A stretch of 64,000 nt of DNA from Mariniflexile sp. TRM1-10 (GCF_003425985.1 NZ_CP022985.1:2578501-2642500), one strand, 5' to 3'. Shown: positions 36,549-47,007, counted from the stretch's first letter. The notes: generated by a model not told the origin, from the sequence alone. Program-made: numbers and translations.

Positions 36549-39500
36549 CTATTTATTTTGTTTCCGATATTCTGTAGGAGTAACACCATACTTTTTTTTG
36601 AAGGATTTGATGAAATATTTCATATCTGAAAACCCTGTCATGAAAGCAATTTCCTTTATTAAAAGTTGGCTGCTCACAATGAGTTGTGCGGCTCTCTTTA
36701 TTCTGACGTCTCTTATGAATTCAACAGGGGTATATCCCGTCAGACTTTTAATTTTATTGCCAAATGTGGTTCGGTTAAGGCCAACACTTGATCCTAATTC
36801 TTCTACTGAAAAATTGTTGTTATCTATGTTTTTTTCTATAGCAAGCATAACCTTTTTCATTATTTCTTCATCTTGGTCTGTAATGAGACAAGGCTTAGGG
36901 GTAAAATCTTTAAATTCACTTTTATCTAAAGAACCAAAGATAGTTTGCAATCGTTTCCGTTGACTAAGCAGGTTTTCTATTCGAGCTATAAAGTAAGAGA
37001 CACTAAATGGTTTGGTAATATAATCGTCAGCACCATAAGATAGTCCTTCAAGTTTACTTTCTATATTAGCTTTTGCAGTAAGAAGAATGACAGGAATATG
37101 GCTGGTTTCAATATTGTTCCTGATTTTTTTTAGAAGATCAACGCCATTTAGTTTTGGCATCATAATATCACTGACAATAAAGTCTGGATTTTCTTTAATA
37201 GTTAATTTATAACCGATCTCGCCATCTTCAGCCTCTATCACATGATATGTGTCTTCAAGGATGCTTTTAATAAATGATCGTATTTCAGGGTCATCTTCAA
37301 CAACCAAAATTCGAATTTTTTCTTGATGATCTCTTGCAGGGAATTTTGGAGGTATAGCCAAATTAGATTCCGATTCTTTTTCCTCTTTAATAAACTCCAC
37401 ATCATTTGAAAAATGTTCTTTACCTAACTTAAAATATATAGAAAATGAACTACCTTTATTTGGTTCACTCTCAAAATATAGTTTGGCGTGATGCTTTTCA
37501 GCAAGTTCTTTTACCATAGACAAACCAATTCCGGTACTAGGATTATTACTCTTGTCGTTAAAAGAAACGAAGCGAGTAAATAACTTACTTTGTTTGTCTT
37601 TTGAAATTCCAATACCCTCATCAATGAAATGAATACCTACTTGTTTTTTGTTTTTCGTGATTTGGACATTAATGGATTTTCCTTTTGGGGTGTATTTAAA
37701 GGCGTTGGATAAAAGATTCAAAACAATTTTTTCAAGGGCATCCCTATCTGCCCAAATTTTAGCATCTTTTGCATTGTTATGAAAAGTGAAGTTGATATGT
37801 TGTTCTTTTGCAACTTCTACAAAATCGTTAAAAATATCCTTTACAAACTTGGGTACATTTATTACGGAAACTTTAATTCCTGTATGCTGTATTTTACGGA
37901 AATCCAAAATTTGATTAACAAGTCTTTGCAGTCTATTCGAGCTATGGGCTATATATAAAAGTTGTTTTTTTATTGCTTCGGGAGTTTTATCATCCTTTAT
38001 TAAGTGTTCTATAGGAGAGGAAATTAGGGTTATAGGTGTGCGTAATTCATGAGAGATGTCTATAAAAAACTTTTGCTTCATGTTAGACATCTCTTTTTCT
38101 AATTTCACATTGGTTTTTAAACGGTATATGGTAATTATAGTATAGTTAATAAGTAGAAAGATGACAATTAGAGCAAACACATATATAAAATAAGCTAAGT
38201 TGGTATTCCATATGGAAGGTTTGATGCTTATTGGTAGTTGACGTTCGTTATCTGTCCAAATACCTTGGCTATTGGTTGATTTTACTTTAAAAATATAGGT
38301 CCCTTTGGGTACATTGGTATAGGTTGCTGTACCGTGCGTTTGGCTATAATTCCAATTTTTATCAAATCCTTCTAATTTGTACGTGTAATTAATATTTGCA
38401 GGGTTTTTATAATCCAGTGCCGCAAATTCAATAGTAAAGAAGTTTTGATCGTGTGATAAAACCAATTCTTTACAATTGTCAATGGATAGGTTTAATGGAG
38501 AGTCTTCGTTAATTGAAACTTTTTGGTTAAAAAGTTGAAAATTGGATAATGCTAAATACGGAGCGAAATTATTAGTCTTTATTTGGTCTGAAAAGAAATG
38601 TAAAATACCTTCTGAATATCCAAATAGCAATTCGCCGGAATTTAATTGTAATCTGGTAGCCTCAGAAAAATTGTAATTGGATATAATGGTCTTTACTTCA
38701 TGGAAAACCTCAAAAAATTCTTGATCAGGATTAAAACGAGATAAGGTGTAATCAGTAGCGATCCATATTTTGCCATCAACATCTTCTAATAGCGAAAGAA
38801 TATTGTCCGATGGTAAACCGTCCTTTTTAGTAAAACTTTTAAATGCTACTGGAAAACCAAAAGAATCTTTTTTTACTACTTTGCTGATGCCTCCAGAGGT
38901 AGTAGCTATAAAAATTTCCTTTTTCTTGGTTATACAAATATCTATAATGTCATTACCATTTAACCCCAAATGAGTGTCATCAAATCCGACTTCATATTTT
39001 TTTATGGCAGAAGGATTACTTAATACATTATTGGGGTTAAACATAAGCAATCCTTTGGTAGTTCCAACACATAGAAGTCCCTCAGAGGTCTGTTTTATGC
39101 AACGTACTTTATTAAAATCATCTATAGGGTAAGATTTCCATATATTGTTGTAGTTGATAAAACGTGTTTCGCCATGTTCATTGGTATCTATAAGATTGAC
39201 ACCGCCATAAAAAGTTCCTATCCAAATGCGATTACTTTTATCTTGAAAAACGGTATAAATATCATTGCTAGTTATGCTATAAGGGTCTGATTCATCCATT
39301 TTAAAACTAATGACTTTGTAAGTAAACGGATTATCTTGTGGGATTAATTTATAGAGTCCGTCTCCGCGAGTTCCAATCCAAATGTTAGATTGGTTATCTT
39401 GCGTGATACAATAAGCGGCCTTATTCCATTTGGAGTTTTCTTTTAATTGCCCTGAAGGTGAAAGACATCCAATTTTATTTAAATTTTTGTCTAAAATAAC

Positions 39501-40925
39501 AATTTGACTTTGTCTGTTACCAACCCAAATATTTCCGGTTTTATCCTGAAAAATAGATCTTACATCACTAGTGGAAGACTGAATTAATTTATTGGTTACA
39601 CTAGATGTTTTGAAATTGTTTTCACTAAACACCACTTTCACTAAACCTGCTGATTCGCTGCTATACCATAAGTTTCCTTGCTTGTCAAAAAATGCGGCGG
39701 AAAAATTATTTGTATAATTACCCTTAGGAAAATAGCCATTATATTGAAATGGAATGAGTTCATGATTACTTGGATTGAATTTTGAAAAGCCACCACCATA
39801 AGGTTGTACCCAAATATCACCTTTATAATCGGTAATGACATAAGGTCTTGTAGGTCTGATCGGTCTTGCTAATCCCTGTGAAATAGAGGGGTAATCATAA
39901 AATTTTTGTGTAGAAAAATCAAATTGATAGATGCCCGTTTCCCGATTGCTTATAAACCATAATTGACTGTTCTGTGTCAATGCAATAGGCATTATATTGT
40001 TGGTTACAAGTCCAGGTTGGGTTTTGGAATTATAAACTTGAATGTTTCCAGTGTAAATATTAATAGTACAGAAACCTTTTTGGTCTGTTAAAGCAATAAT
40101 TGTCTGTTCATTTAATTTGCTCATCCAAATAATGTTAGCATCCAATTCTAATTTTTGTGTACTAAAAGATTGTTGGCTTTTAGAATATTTGGCTATTATG
40201 CCGTTAGATCCTCCAAACCAAATCTCATTATCAAGCTCAACGGTGGTAAAGAAAGCATTAGTTTTTCCTGTTTGGTTTGAAAAGTAATTAATAGGTTCAT
40301 TTAGTTTGCCTGCTTTAACAAGTGTTAATCCATTATTTGTTAAAAGCCATGAATTGTTGTGTTCATCTTCATAAACTGAATAAACAGCAGACGAATTGAG
40401 GGTTTTGAGTTTTTTATTGTATATTTTGGTTGTAAATAAAGAGTCAGAAACCAGTATGCATCCATCACTTTCAGAAAGTAGCCATACGAATCCAGATTTA
40501 GTTACTTTTACGTTACTTAACGAGAATCCTTCTTTTGGTATATTGGGAATTAGTTCAGTGCCCCAAAAGGTTTCAGTTTTAGGATCGAAACAGTAGGTGT
40601 ATGTTTCATATGCATTAGATCTTATCCAAATACGTCCATATGTATCTTCCGTAATTTTATCGATGCGGTTATCCTTCATTACAACCTTATCAGATGGTTG
40701 TGTTTTATAGTTTTGAAACGTATAACCGTCATATTTGCTAAGACCATTATAAGTAGCTAACCAAATAAATCCTTTCTTATCTTGAATAATTTGGGTTATT
40801 GTGTTATGTGGAAGTCCATCTTCCACTAAAAAATGTTCAAGTGAAAAATTTTGTTGCCCTATGATGTTATAGGGGAGTAAAAAAAACATTAGAATAAACA
40901 AACAAATTTTCCCAAGAATTTTCAT
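36549..40925 (-). CDS. Hybrid two-component system (HTCS) regulator
   Basis: A 1458-residue one-protein two-component system. I chose the ATG at 40925 because it gives the clean signal peptide MKILGKICLFILMFFLLPYN; an upstream in-frame start at 40970 adds 15 unlikely residues. The periplasmic half (about 20-830) is two seven-bladed propellers of Reg_prop repeats (LPHNTITQIIQDKKGFIWLA, DVRSIFQDKTGNIWVGNR) plus a Y_Y_Y domain (about 840-905). After a membrane helix (about 912-935) come HisKA (FIDISHELRTPITLI), an ATPase, a receiver (ILVVEDDPEIRSF, IVSDIMMP) and an AraC-type DNA-binding domain. HTCS proteins usually sense oligosaccharides and switch on the adjacent degradation genes, here the pectin region. 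Confidence 0.96.
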   Translation of the reverse strand: MKILGKICLFILMFFLLPYNIIGQQNFSLEHFLVEDGLPHNTITQIIQDKKGFIWLATYNGLSKYDGYTFQNYKTQPSDKVVMKDNRIDKITEDTYGRIWIRSNAYETYTYCFDPKTETFWGTELIPNIPKEGFSLSNVKVTKSGFVWLLSESDGCILVSDSLFTTKIYNKKLKTLNSSAVYSVYEDEHNNSWLLTNNGLTLVKAGKLNEPINYFSNQTGKTNAFFTTVELDNEIWFGGSNGIIAKYSKSQQSFSTQKLELDANIIWMSKLNEQTIIALTDQKGFCTINIYTGNIQVYNSKTQPGLVTNNIMPIALTQNSQLWFISNRETGIYQFDFSTQKFYDYPSISQGLARPIRPTRPYVITDYKGDIWVQPYGGGFSKFNPSNHELIPFQYNGYFPKGNYTNNFSAAFFDKQGNLWYSSESAGLVKVVFSENNFKTSSVTNKLIQSSTSDVRSIFQDKTGNIWVGNRQSQIVILDKNLNKIGCLSPSGQLKENSKWNKAAYCITQDNQSNIWIGTRGDGLYKLIPQDNPFTYKVISFKMDESDPYSITSNDIYTVFQDKSNRIWIGTFYGGVNLIDTNEHGETRFINYNNIWKSYPIDDFNKVRCIKQTSEGLLCVGTTKGLLMFNPNNVLSNPSAIKKYEVGFDDTHLGLNGNDIIDICITKKKEIFIATTSGGISKVVKKDSFGFPVAFKSFTKKDGLPSDNILSLLEDVDGKIWIATDYTLSRFNPDQEFFEVFHEVKTIISNYNFSEATRLQLNSGELLFGYSEGILHFFSDQIKTNNFAPYLALSNFQLFNQKVSINEDSPLNLSIDNCKELVLSHDQNFFTIEFAALDYKNPANINYTYKLEGFDKNWNYSQTHGTATYTNVPKGTYIFKVKSTNSQGIWTDNERQLPISIKPSIWNTNLAYFIYVFALIVIFLLINYTIITIYRLKTNVKLEKEMSNMKQKFFIDISHELRTPITLISSPIEHLIKDDKTPEAIKKQLLYIAHSSNRLQRLVNQILDFRKIQHTGIKVSVINVPKFVKDIFNDFVEVAKEQHINFTFHNNAKDAKIWADRDALEKIVLNLLSNAFKYTPKGKSINVQITKNKKQVGIHFIDEGIGISKDKQSKLFTRFVSFNDKSNNPSTGIGLSMVKELAEKHHAKLYFESEPNKGSSFSIYFKLGKEHFSNDVEFIKEEKESESNLAIPPKFPARDHQEKIRILVVEDDPEIRSFIKSILEDTYHVIEAEDGEIGYKLTIKENPDFIVSDIMMPKLNGVDLLKKIRNNIETSHIPVILLTAKANIESKLEGLSYGADDYITKPFSVSYFIARIENLLSQRKRLQTIFGSLDKSEFKDFTPKPCLITDQDEEIMKKVMLAIEKNIDNNNFSVEELGSSVGLNRTTFGNKIKSLTGYTPVEFIRDVRIKRAAQLIVSSQLLIKEIAFMTGFSDMKYFIKSFKKKYGVTPTEYRKQNK

Positions 40926-41441
40926 AGAAATTGTTTCTTTTAAGGAAGTGCTAACAAAACATTTAGGCAATTATAATTGTCTAAATGTTTTGTTATAAGT
41001 TTAAATTTCACTCCCATTGACTAAGCTACGATTTTTTTTTGTTTAAATTAAGTCTAAGCATTAGGTAGTTTATTGTTTGCGTGTATTTTTTTACTAAAAT
41101 CTAGTATCACGCTTAAAAATAATCCATTTGTTATTTACCACCTTTCATATTGTGTTTTGACCATACTATCAATCAAGGAATACTTTATTTTTGTAATCGA
41201 TTGCACTTTAATGGTGTATTAACAAATATATATATATTCTTTTTATTCAATCTTTACTTGAGAATATATACTTACACTTTGATGTATTTTGTTTTAGAAT
41301 TATTCGTTCACAATTTAAAACCGGTAGCTTTCACAAGTGATACATAGAATGGTGGATAGCAAACCAATATATTAAGAGCAAATTAAACAGCTGCTAAACG
41401 CATAACTCAAAATATTTTTAATCAAATAACATACTTGCCTT
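40926..41441. other. Regulatory region between the HTCS and the pectin genes
   Basis: This 516-base AT-rich divergent region contains a TAnnTTTG box and a LacI-type operator (41186-41205). Upstream of them is a block (about 41125-41205) that is repeated with high similarity at 42048-42137. No supported gene lies here. Confidence 0.6.
41186..41205 (+). promoter_or_regulatory. Promoter -7 box with overlapping LacI-type operator (site 1)
   Basis: TATTTTTG (41186-41193) is a perfect TAnnTTTG box. It overlaps the near-palindrome TGTAATCGATTGCA (41192-41205), which fits the LacI-family operator form TGnAAnCGnTTnCA. A TTTG lies upstream at 41156-41159, a little farther than the usual spacing. Overlap of operator and -7 box suggests repression. 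Confidence 0.65.
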
Positions 41442-41867
41442 ATGAAATTTGAAAACTCAAGCTATTATAGTACAACAGACTCAAAAAAAGTAACCTTGGC
41501 TATAGGAGACCTTTATTTACTGGATTTTTTTTGTATTGCCGAATTTAATGAAGGTGTACATATTGGTATAGAAGAATGCGAAGACATAACTATAGCTTTG
41601 GTAGACCATTATGGTGAGAACTTGAAAATTGGTTTTATTTCAAACAGAGTAACCTCATTTTCCATTGATCTTAGACAATGGGTCAAGTTTAATGCCTATT
41701 ATGATTTTATTGTGGCGACAGCCATTGTTTTTTATGATGATTTAAATTTCGATATTGCCACAATTGAAAAACACCTGTCCCATTCTAGTACAAAAAGATG
41801 CCGTACATTAGATCAGTCCATTGAATGGATGAGAAACTTAAAGGAATTTAAGGATATTTATGCTTGA
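41442..41867 (+). CDS. 141-residue cytosolic protein, co-regulated with pectin genes
   Basis: A small protein without signal peptide or membrane helix. The predicted alternating strands and helices (KVTLAIGDLYLLDFFCIAEF, EDITIALVDHYGENLKIGFI, FIVATAIVFYDDLNFDIATI) recall the SpoIIAA/STAS-like fold of Bacteroidota proteins of this size, but I recognise no definite family. The promoter upstream carries the same TAnnTTTG/LacI-operator pair as the pectin methylesterase gene, so it is probably expressed with the pectin enzymes. The role is unknown. Confidence 0.7.
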   Translation: MKFENSSYYSTTDSKKVTLAIGDLYLLDFFCIAEFNEGVHIGIEECEDITIALVDHYGENLKIGFISNRVTSFSIDLRQWVKFNAYYDFIVATAIVFYDDLNFDIATIEKHLSHSSTKRCRTLDQSIEWMRNLKEFKDIYA

Positions 41868-42254
41868 AAGTAATAAGATAAAATAGTCTTTCTAAGAATT
41901 AATTTCTGTTGAAGAGTTTACCATAGAGAAGAAGGCAAACAGGAAGAAGTTACGATACAAAAAAAGCTAAAGAGGAATTTACACGAGTCGTGATGCATTA
42001 TACAGGGAGTTCTGACGGAATATTTTTAATAAGATATTTGTACCTGAAAAACAATCCATTTGTTATTTGTCCCCTTTCTTATTGTATTTTGACCATACTA
42101 ATACGCAAGTAATACTTTAACTTTGTAATCGATTGCAAACTATTTTTTTGTATGTACCTTTAATTAGTGTGCTTCTCATGGAAGGATGAAAATTAAAAAC
42201 AATATTTATTATTAAACTAAAACTAAATTATATTAAACAAAACTACTTATTATT
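41868..42254. other. Intergenic region carrying the second promoter copy
   Basis: This 387-base stretch holds no intact gene. A purine-rich part (41900-42030) has short, stop-interrupted coding-like stretches that I cannot identify. The block at 42048-42137 repeats the promoter region found upstream of the 141-residue gene. Confidence 0.5.
42118..42137 (+). promoter_or_regulatory. Promoter -7 box with overlapping LacI-type operator (site 2)
   Basis: TAACTTTG (42118-42125) overlaps TGTAATCGATTGCA (42124-42137), identical to site 1, with an upstream TTTG at 42088-42091 at the same 26-base spacing as in site 1. It precedes the pectin methylesterase gene by 117 bases. Confidence 0.7.
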
Positions 42255-44978
42255 ATGAAATTACTAAAAAAAGTTGGCCTCTTCTTTGTTGGCCTTTTAT
42301 TGTCACATGCAACGTTTGCTCAAAGTTTTAGTCCAGACATTGTAGTAGATATTAATGGAACAGGGGATTTTACCTCTTTGCAAGCAGCTTTTGATGCGGC
42401 TCCTGCCGGCACACCCACACTAATTTATGTAAAACGAGGTCTCTATGATCAGGAAAAGCTAATTATTCCTGCTAATAAAACGAATATTACGTTAATCGGG
42501 GAAAGTAGGACAGAAACGATTATTTCTTACGATATATATAATTGTAACGATGGAGGTGATGGTATGTGCCCAGATAACAAAGTAGCACTTTGGGACAGCA
42601 ACAGCGATTTGGTAAGAACCGCTGCTACCCTAACAATCATGGCGAATGATTTTAGAGCCGAAAATATAACCATTGAAAATACTGCTGGTCCGGTAGGTCA
42701 AGCCCAGGCCATTACACTTCAGGCGGATCGCAATGTGTTTGTTAATTGCGATATCAAAGGATATCAGGATACCATATACTTTTGGATGGCAGAAACATCT
42801 CGAGCTTATTTTGACTCCTGTATGATTTTGGGCCGTACAGATTATATTTATGGACGAGGTGTAGGATTTTTTAATGAATGCGAAATTAGAAGTTATGGTG
42901 GCGCATGGATAACAGCGCCTTCAACTACAGAAGCCCAAGACTATGGCTTTGTGTTTTATAAGTGTGATTTAACATACCAACCTAATAGCCCTAGAAGCGG
43001 AGATGATGGCGCGTTGATAAAATTCGGACGTCCATGGCACGAATACCCTAAAGTATCTTGGTTATACTGTACCATGCCAGCAGAAATTGATCCTTTAGGT
43101 TGGGGAGATAAATGGAATATGGCTTATTCCGATACGGATACAAGACTTCATTTGTATGAGTGGATGAATACGGGTCCAGGAGCAGACATGAGTGGTAGAG
43201 CTGATTGGGCAGGCCTAAGAGCCATGGTAGATCAAGCTGAAGCCGATTTATATGAGCCGGAAATTGTATTGGCAGGTTCAGATAATTGGGATCCTACAGC
43301 AATAGCACCAACAGTAACAGTATACGATTGGGATGGTGGAGCAGGAACAAACGGATGGTTGGAAGCTAATAACTGGAATCCCAATGGTGTACCAGCAGTT
43401 TCGGAAGCTGCAAATGTTGATGGTAGTGTGACTTTAGATGCTAATGGTGGAAGTTTTGCTGCCGATTTAAATTTAGTAAATGGCGCCACTATTGATGTTT
43501 CAGCTAATAGTTCTGTGACTTTGCTGACACTTAATCAATCAACTATCTCATCTTCTGCTAGCGTATCATTATCAGGGACTATTAAAACTAAAGGCGTAGT
43601 GACTATTAATACTTCCGGTAATCTTGATGTTTCAGCTACCATTAGTGGTGTGCATCAAATAACTAAAACAGGTACTGGTATATGCCAACTCAGCAACACT
43701 AATGCTGGTTTTACTGGAGATGTGGTTGTTGATGCTGGAGATTTACAAGCTAAAGTAGGGAGTGCTTTAGGTGTTTCTGGAAAAATAACAGTAAAAACTA
43801 GTGGCAAGTTAACTGTTGATGTTAGTAATGCCATTGATGTGAATACGGCACTTTATACGGAAGGTTCAGCATCATTGGTGCTTAATCAAGACATAACCAT
43901 TAGTGAATGGTATATTGACGGTGTTATACAACCTATTGGAGAATATGATGCCACTACACATGCTTCAACCATCAGTGGTGTTGGTAAAATAATTATCGGA
44001 AGACCAAGTGAGTTTGCTTTTCTTGGAGGTGCTTGGGATAATGCTAATAATTATTCTCCCGCATTATTACCTGAAGCAGGAGAAAACGTCATTGTTGATG
44101 GGGTAACTATTGAAGCACAAGGTAATTTGTTTTCTGGAAATATGTTTGTGCAAAATGGAGGTAATATCCGTCTAAGAAACAACACTATTAATTCAAAATG
44201 CTTGGGACCTGTTACCATGTATCAAGGAACTAATATTTCGTATGCAACAGGCGGTACTGGATTTCACTTTGTTGCTGATGTTATATTAGAAGGTGATATT
44301 TCATTATTTATGAATTGCGACAAAGTTGCTGGTAGCGTTATGGAGTTACCAGGAACTTTTACGGGGAGTGATAAAGTGATTGTGCGTAATACAAGAACTG
44401 ATGTGGTTAACACCGCAACAGCAAATTTAGGTGGAGATAATAGTGGGTTTACTGGTACATGGGATTTAACTGTTCCAGCTTCAAAAGCTGGTGGTATATC
44501 GGCTATTAATGGTTTGGTTGAAAATGCTTTTGGAAACGGGGTAATTAATTTGGCTGCCGATAACAAAGCCGTTTTTAATCATGCAAAATGTGCCGGTGAT
44601 GTTTTAAATATGAATATAACAGGTTCAGCTACTGCGGTATTAAACGTTGCTGTTACGGTGCAACAATTTACTTTAAATGGAACTACACTTGGAGATGGTA
44701 CATATAATGCTTCAACACATCCTGGTCTGCTTTCTGGAACGGGTTCAATTACTGTAAATTCTAGTTTAAGTGTAGATGATAAAGTCTTTTTAGAATATGG
44801 TATGTTAAGAGTAAATGGTACACTTGAAAACCTTGAGATTTATAACCTTATGGGGCAACGTATGCACCAAACTAATTCTGCTCAAGAAATAGATTTAAAA
44901 TGGTTAAAGTCGGATATCTATATTATTCTTTATAAAGTAGATGGTAAGCAAGGATCCATTAAAGTTTATAAAAAATAA
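42255..44978 (+). CDS. Secreted pectin methylesterase (CE8) with T9SS sorting domain
   Basis: A 907-residue exported enzyme that removes methyl esters from homogalacturonan. After a signal peptide (ending HATFAQ) comes a CE8 beta-helix domain (about 27-350). It has QADRNVFVNCDIKGYQDTIY, the catalytic Asp region GRTDYIYGRGVGFFNECEI and the FGRPWHEYPKVSW block. Residues 365-840 are Gly/Thr/Ser-rich beta repeats of unknown role (SISSSASVSLSGTIK-like). The last ~70 residues (LRVNGTLENLEIYNLMGQRM ... GSIKVYKK) are a type IX sorting domain. The CE8 part is nearly identical in DNA to the one in the 47431-51513 gene. It is the first enzyme gene downstream of operator site 2. Confidence 0.93.
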   Translation: MKLLKKVGLFFVGLLLSHATFAQSFSPDIVVDINGTGDFTSLQAAFDAAPAGTPTLIYVKRGLYDQEKLIIPANKTNITLIGESRTETIISYDIYNCNDGGDGMCPDNKVALWDSNSDLVRTAATLTIMANDFRAENITIENTAGPVGQAQAITLQADRNVFVNCDIKGYQDTIYFWMAETSRAYFDSCMILGRTDYIYGRGVGFFNECEIRSYGGAWITAPSTTEAQDYGFVFYKCDLTYQPNSPRSGDDGALIKFGRPWHEYPKVSWLYCTMPAEIDPLGWGDKWNMAYSDTDTRLHLYEWMNTGPGADMSGRADWAGLRAMVDQAEADLYEPEIVLAGSDNWDPTAIAPTVTVYDWDGGAGTNGWLEANNWNPNGVPAVSEAANVDGSVTLDANGGSFAADLNLVNGATIDVSANSSVTLLTLNQSTISSSASVSLSGTIKTKGVVTINTSGNLDVSATISGVHQITKTGTGICQLSNTNAGFTGDVVVDAGDLQAKVGSALGVSGKITVKTSGKLTVDVSNAIDVNTALYTEGSASLVLNQDITISEWYIDGVIQPIGEYDATTHASTISGVGKIIIGRPSEFAFLGGAWDNANNYSPALLPEAGENVIVDGVTIEAQGNLFSGNMFVQNGGNIRLRNNTINSKCLGPVTMYQGTNISYATGGTGFHFVADVILEGDISLFMNCDKVAGSVMELPGTFTGSDKVIVRNTRTDVVNTATANLGGDNSGFTGTWDLTVPASKAGGISAINGLVENAFGNGVINLAADNKAVFNHAKCAGDVLNMNITGSATAVLNVAVTVQQFTLNGTTLGDGTYNASTHPGLLSGTGSITVNSSLSVDDKVFLEYGMLRVNGTLENLEIYNLMGQRMHQTNSAQEIDLKWLKSDIYIILYKVDGKQGSIKVYKK

Positions 44979-45011
44979 GTTTATAAATCTAACTTTTCCT
45001 TGAATGTATAA

Positions 45012-45049
45012 AGTGAATTAAGCATATGGAAACATATGCTTAATTCACT
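45012..45049. promoter_or_regulatory. Perfect 17-bp intercistronic hairpin with GAAA loop
   Basis: Bases 45012-45028 pair exactly with 45033-45049 around the tetraloop GAAA. No T-run follows, so it is not a standard terminator. It lies between the pectin methylesterase stop and the acetylesterase start and may set relative mRNA stability. Confidence 0.75.
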
Positions 45050-45069
45050 ATGTTAAAAGCTAAAAAAAA

Positions 45070-47007
45070 ATGAAGTCATTATTAAAATTATTTATTGGTG
45101 TTTTTGCTTTTTGCAATATTATCTCTGCAAATGCACAAATTACCTTGCATACTATTGGTGATTCCACCATGGCTGATTACGACGAAAATACTACAGATAA
45201 AAGAGGTTGGGGTATGATGTTTCAGCAATTTTTCACTTCTGAAGTCGTTGTAAATAACCGCGCTAAAGGTGGGGCTAGTAGTAAAAGTTTTTATTTGGAA
45301 GCACCTTATTGGACCACAGTAAAACAACAAATAGAAACAGGTGATTATGTAATCATTCAATTTGCACATAACGATGAGAAAAATGACGGTTTAGATGGGG
45401 GAACCGATCCCAATAACCCAATAAATGGGACAGATTACCGTGGTACGACAGCTGACGGAACTTATAAGGAATATCTTAGAAAGTATATTGACGAGACGCG
45501 TGCGTTAGGTGCTACACCTATTTTAGCAACTGCTATGTGCAGAAAATATTTTAGTGGTGGTACAATTACACGCAAAGGACGTCATGATTTAGGGGAAAAC
45601 TTTGGTGTTCCTGAATCTAACCATACTTATGATTATAGCTATGCTATGCAAGACGTTGCTACTGAAAAGAGTGTACAACTTATTGACTTGACTACGTTAA
45701 CAAAGGGGTTGTTAGAATCTTATGGCGATGCTGAAAGTACAGCCCAACTTTTCGTTTCTTCTGATTCCACACATCCTAATGCTTTGGGAGCCACATTAGT
45801 TGCTAGGTTATGTGCCCAGGAAATGACCAATCAGAATATTTTAGCGTCTTATATTAACACATCAACAGATGTTTTAATTAATCCGAGTAACTGTGATTTT
45901 GGTGAGGCATATGCAGGGCAAACACTTGCAAAAGAACTTACAATTACAGGTTTTGACCTTGAGCCAGCCTCAGGAACATTTACCCTTTCTGTAAGTGATG
46001 GTTTTTTAATTGCAGCAAATAAAGCAGATACTTTTGCTTCTTCTATCACTATGGATTATGTAAATAGCAGTCTTGAATTCTCGAAATTTTATATTTCAGT
46101 ATCTCAGTCGGTTGGAGGAAATAAAGCAGGAACGCTTACCGTAACCAATGGAACAGTTACCAAAGAAATCCCTTTAACAGCCAATTATATTGAATTAACT
46201 GGTGGGACTGAAGTGAACCTTCTTTGGGAGCTATCAGCAGATGATAGTTATGTGTTAGAAGGCCCTGCCATTCCTCTTGATGAATCTCATAGTAATATGT
46301 ATGTAAACAGATATGCACAACCTAGCAGCACTACAACATGGCCTGCTGAAAGTGGATATGTTGACAGAAAAACACAAAGAAACCTAATAGATGGTGATAC
46401 TTGGCCTGCTGGAGAAATTGATGAGGTATCTACACGCTATATTCAGTTTGGTATTTCAGCAAGCGAAGGGACCGAACTAAATATTGATGATATAAGTCTA
46501 TATGTTGGTGGTTCAGGAGGCAGTGGTATGCGTTGCCGTATTTCTTATTCTAAAGACGATTTTGCTACCACTTCTGTAGTAGAAGAATTTTCGAGTATGG
46601 TATCAAATACCATGTATGCTGTTTCAAAACAACCTGTCATTAAGCTTGCATACGGTGAGACTTTAAAATTACGTGTGTATCCTTGGTATAATGGAGAAGC
46701 TTCAGGAAAAACCATTTGCCTTGCAGATGTAAAAATACATGGCGTAGCTACTCCTACACTTTCCACAGAAAAGCCATTAGAGAATCGATTAAAATGGATA
46801 GTGCAGAATGATATTATTAAAATAAAAAATGCACCTGTAAATAGTATAGTGGCGATCTATGACTTAACTGGAAGATTAATATACAAATCATCGAATAATA
46901 GAGATGAAGAATTATTAATCATTAAATCACCAACTACCAAAGGGATTTATATTGGTAAAGTAGAATCTCAAGAAGGTGTACAAACAACAAAGTTTTTTGT
47001 GCCCTAA
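45070..47007 (+). CDS. Secreted rhamnogalacturonan acetylesterase (CE12-type SGNH hydrolase) with T9SS domain
   Basis: A 645-residue exported esterase. A signal peptide (ending ISANAQ) is followed by an SGNH catalytic domain (about 24-255) with GDSTMADY (nucleophile Ser), NRAKGGASSKSF, IIQFAHNDEKND (the Asn block) and DSTHPNALGA (Asp/His). This set is that of CE12 rhamnogalacturonan acetylesterases, which deacetylate pectin side regions. A beta domain (260-380) with LINPSNCDFGEAYAGQTLAK, a further beta domain (390-560) and a T9SS sorting domain (NRLKWIVQNDIIKIKNAPVN to the end) complete it. It lies 91 bases after the CE8 gene with a hairpin between. Confidence 0.9.
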   Translation: MKSLLKLFIGVFAFCNIISANAQITLHTIGDSTMADYDENTTDKRGWGMMFQQFFTSEVVVNNRAKGGASSKSFYLEAPYWTTVKQQIETGDYVIIQFAHNDEKNDGLDGGTDPNNPINGTDYRGTTADGTYKEYLRKYIDETRALGATPILATAMCRKYFSGGTITRKGRHDLGENFGVPESNHTYDYSYAMQDVATEKSVQLIDLTTLTKGLLESYGDAESTAQLFVSSDSTHPNALGATLVARLCAQEMTNQNILASYINTSTDVLINPSNCDFGEAYAGQTLAKELTITGFDLEPASGTFTLSVSDGFLIAANKADTFASSITMDYVNSSLEFSKFYISVSQSVGGNKAGTLTVTNGTVTKEIPLTANYIELTGGTEVNLLWELSADDSYVLEGPAIPLDESHSNMYVNRYAQPSSTTTWPAESGYVDRKTQRNLIDGDTWPAGEIDEVSTRYIQFGISASEGTELNIDDISLYVGGSGGSGMRCRISYSKDDFATTSVVEEFSSMVSNTMYAVSKQPVIKLAYGETLKLRVYPWYNGEASGKTICLADVKIHGVATPTLSTEKPLENRLKWIVQNDIIKIKNAPVNSIVAIYDLTGRLIYKSSNNRDEELLIIKSPTTKGIYIGKVESQEGVQTTKFFVP

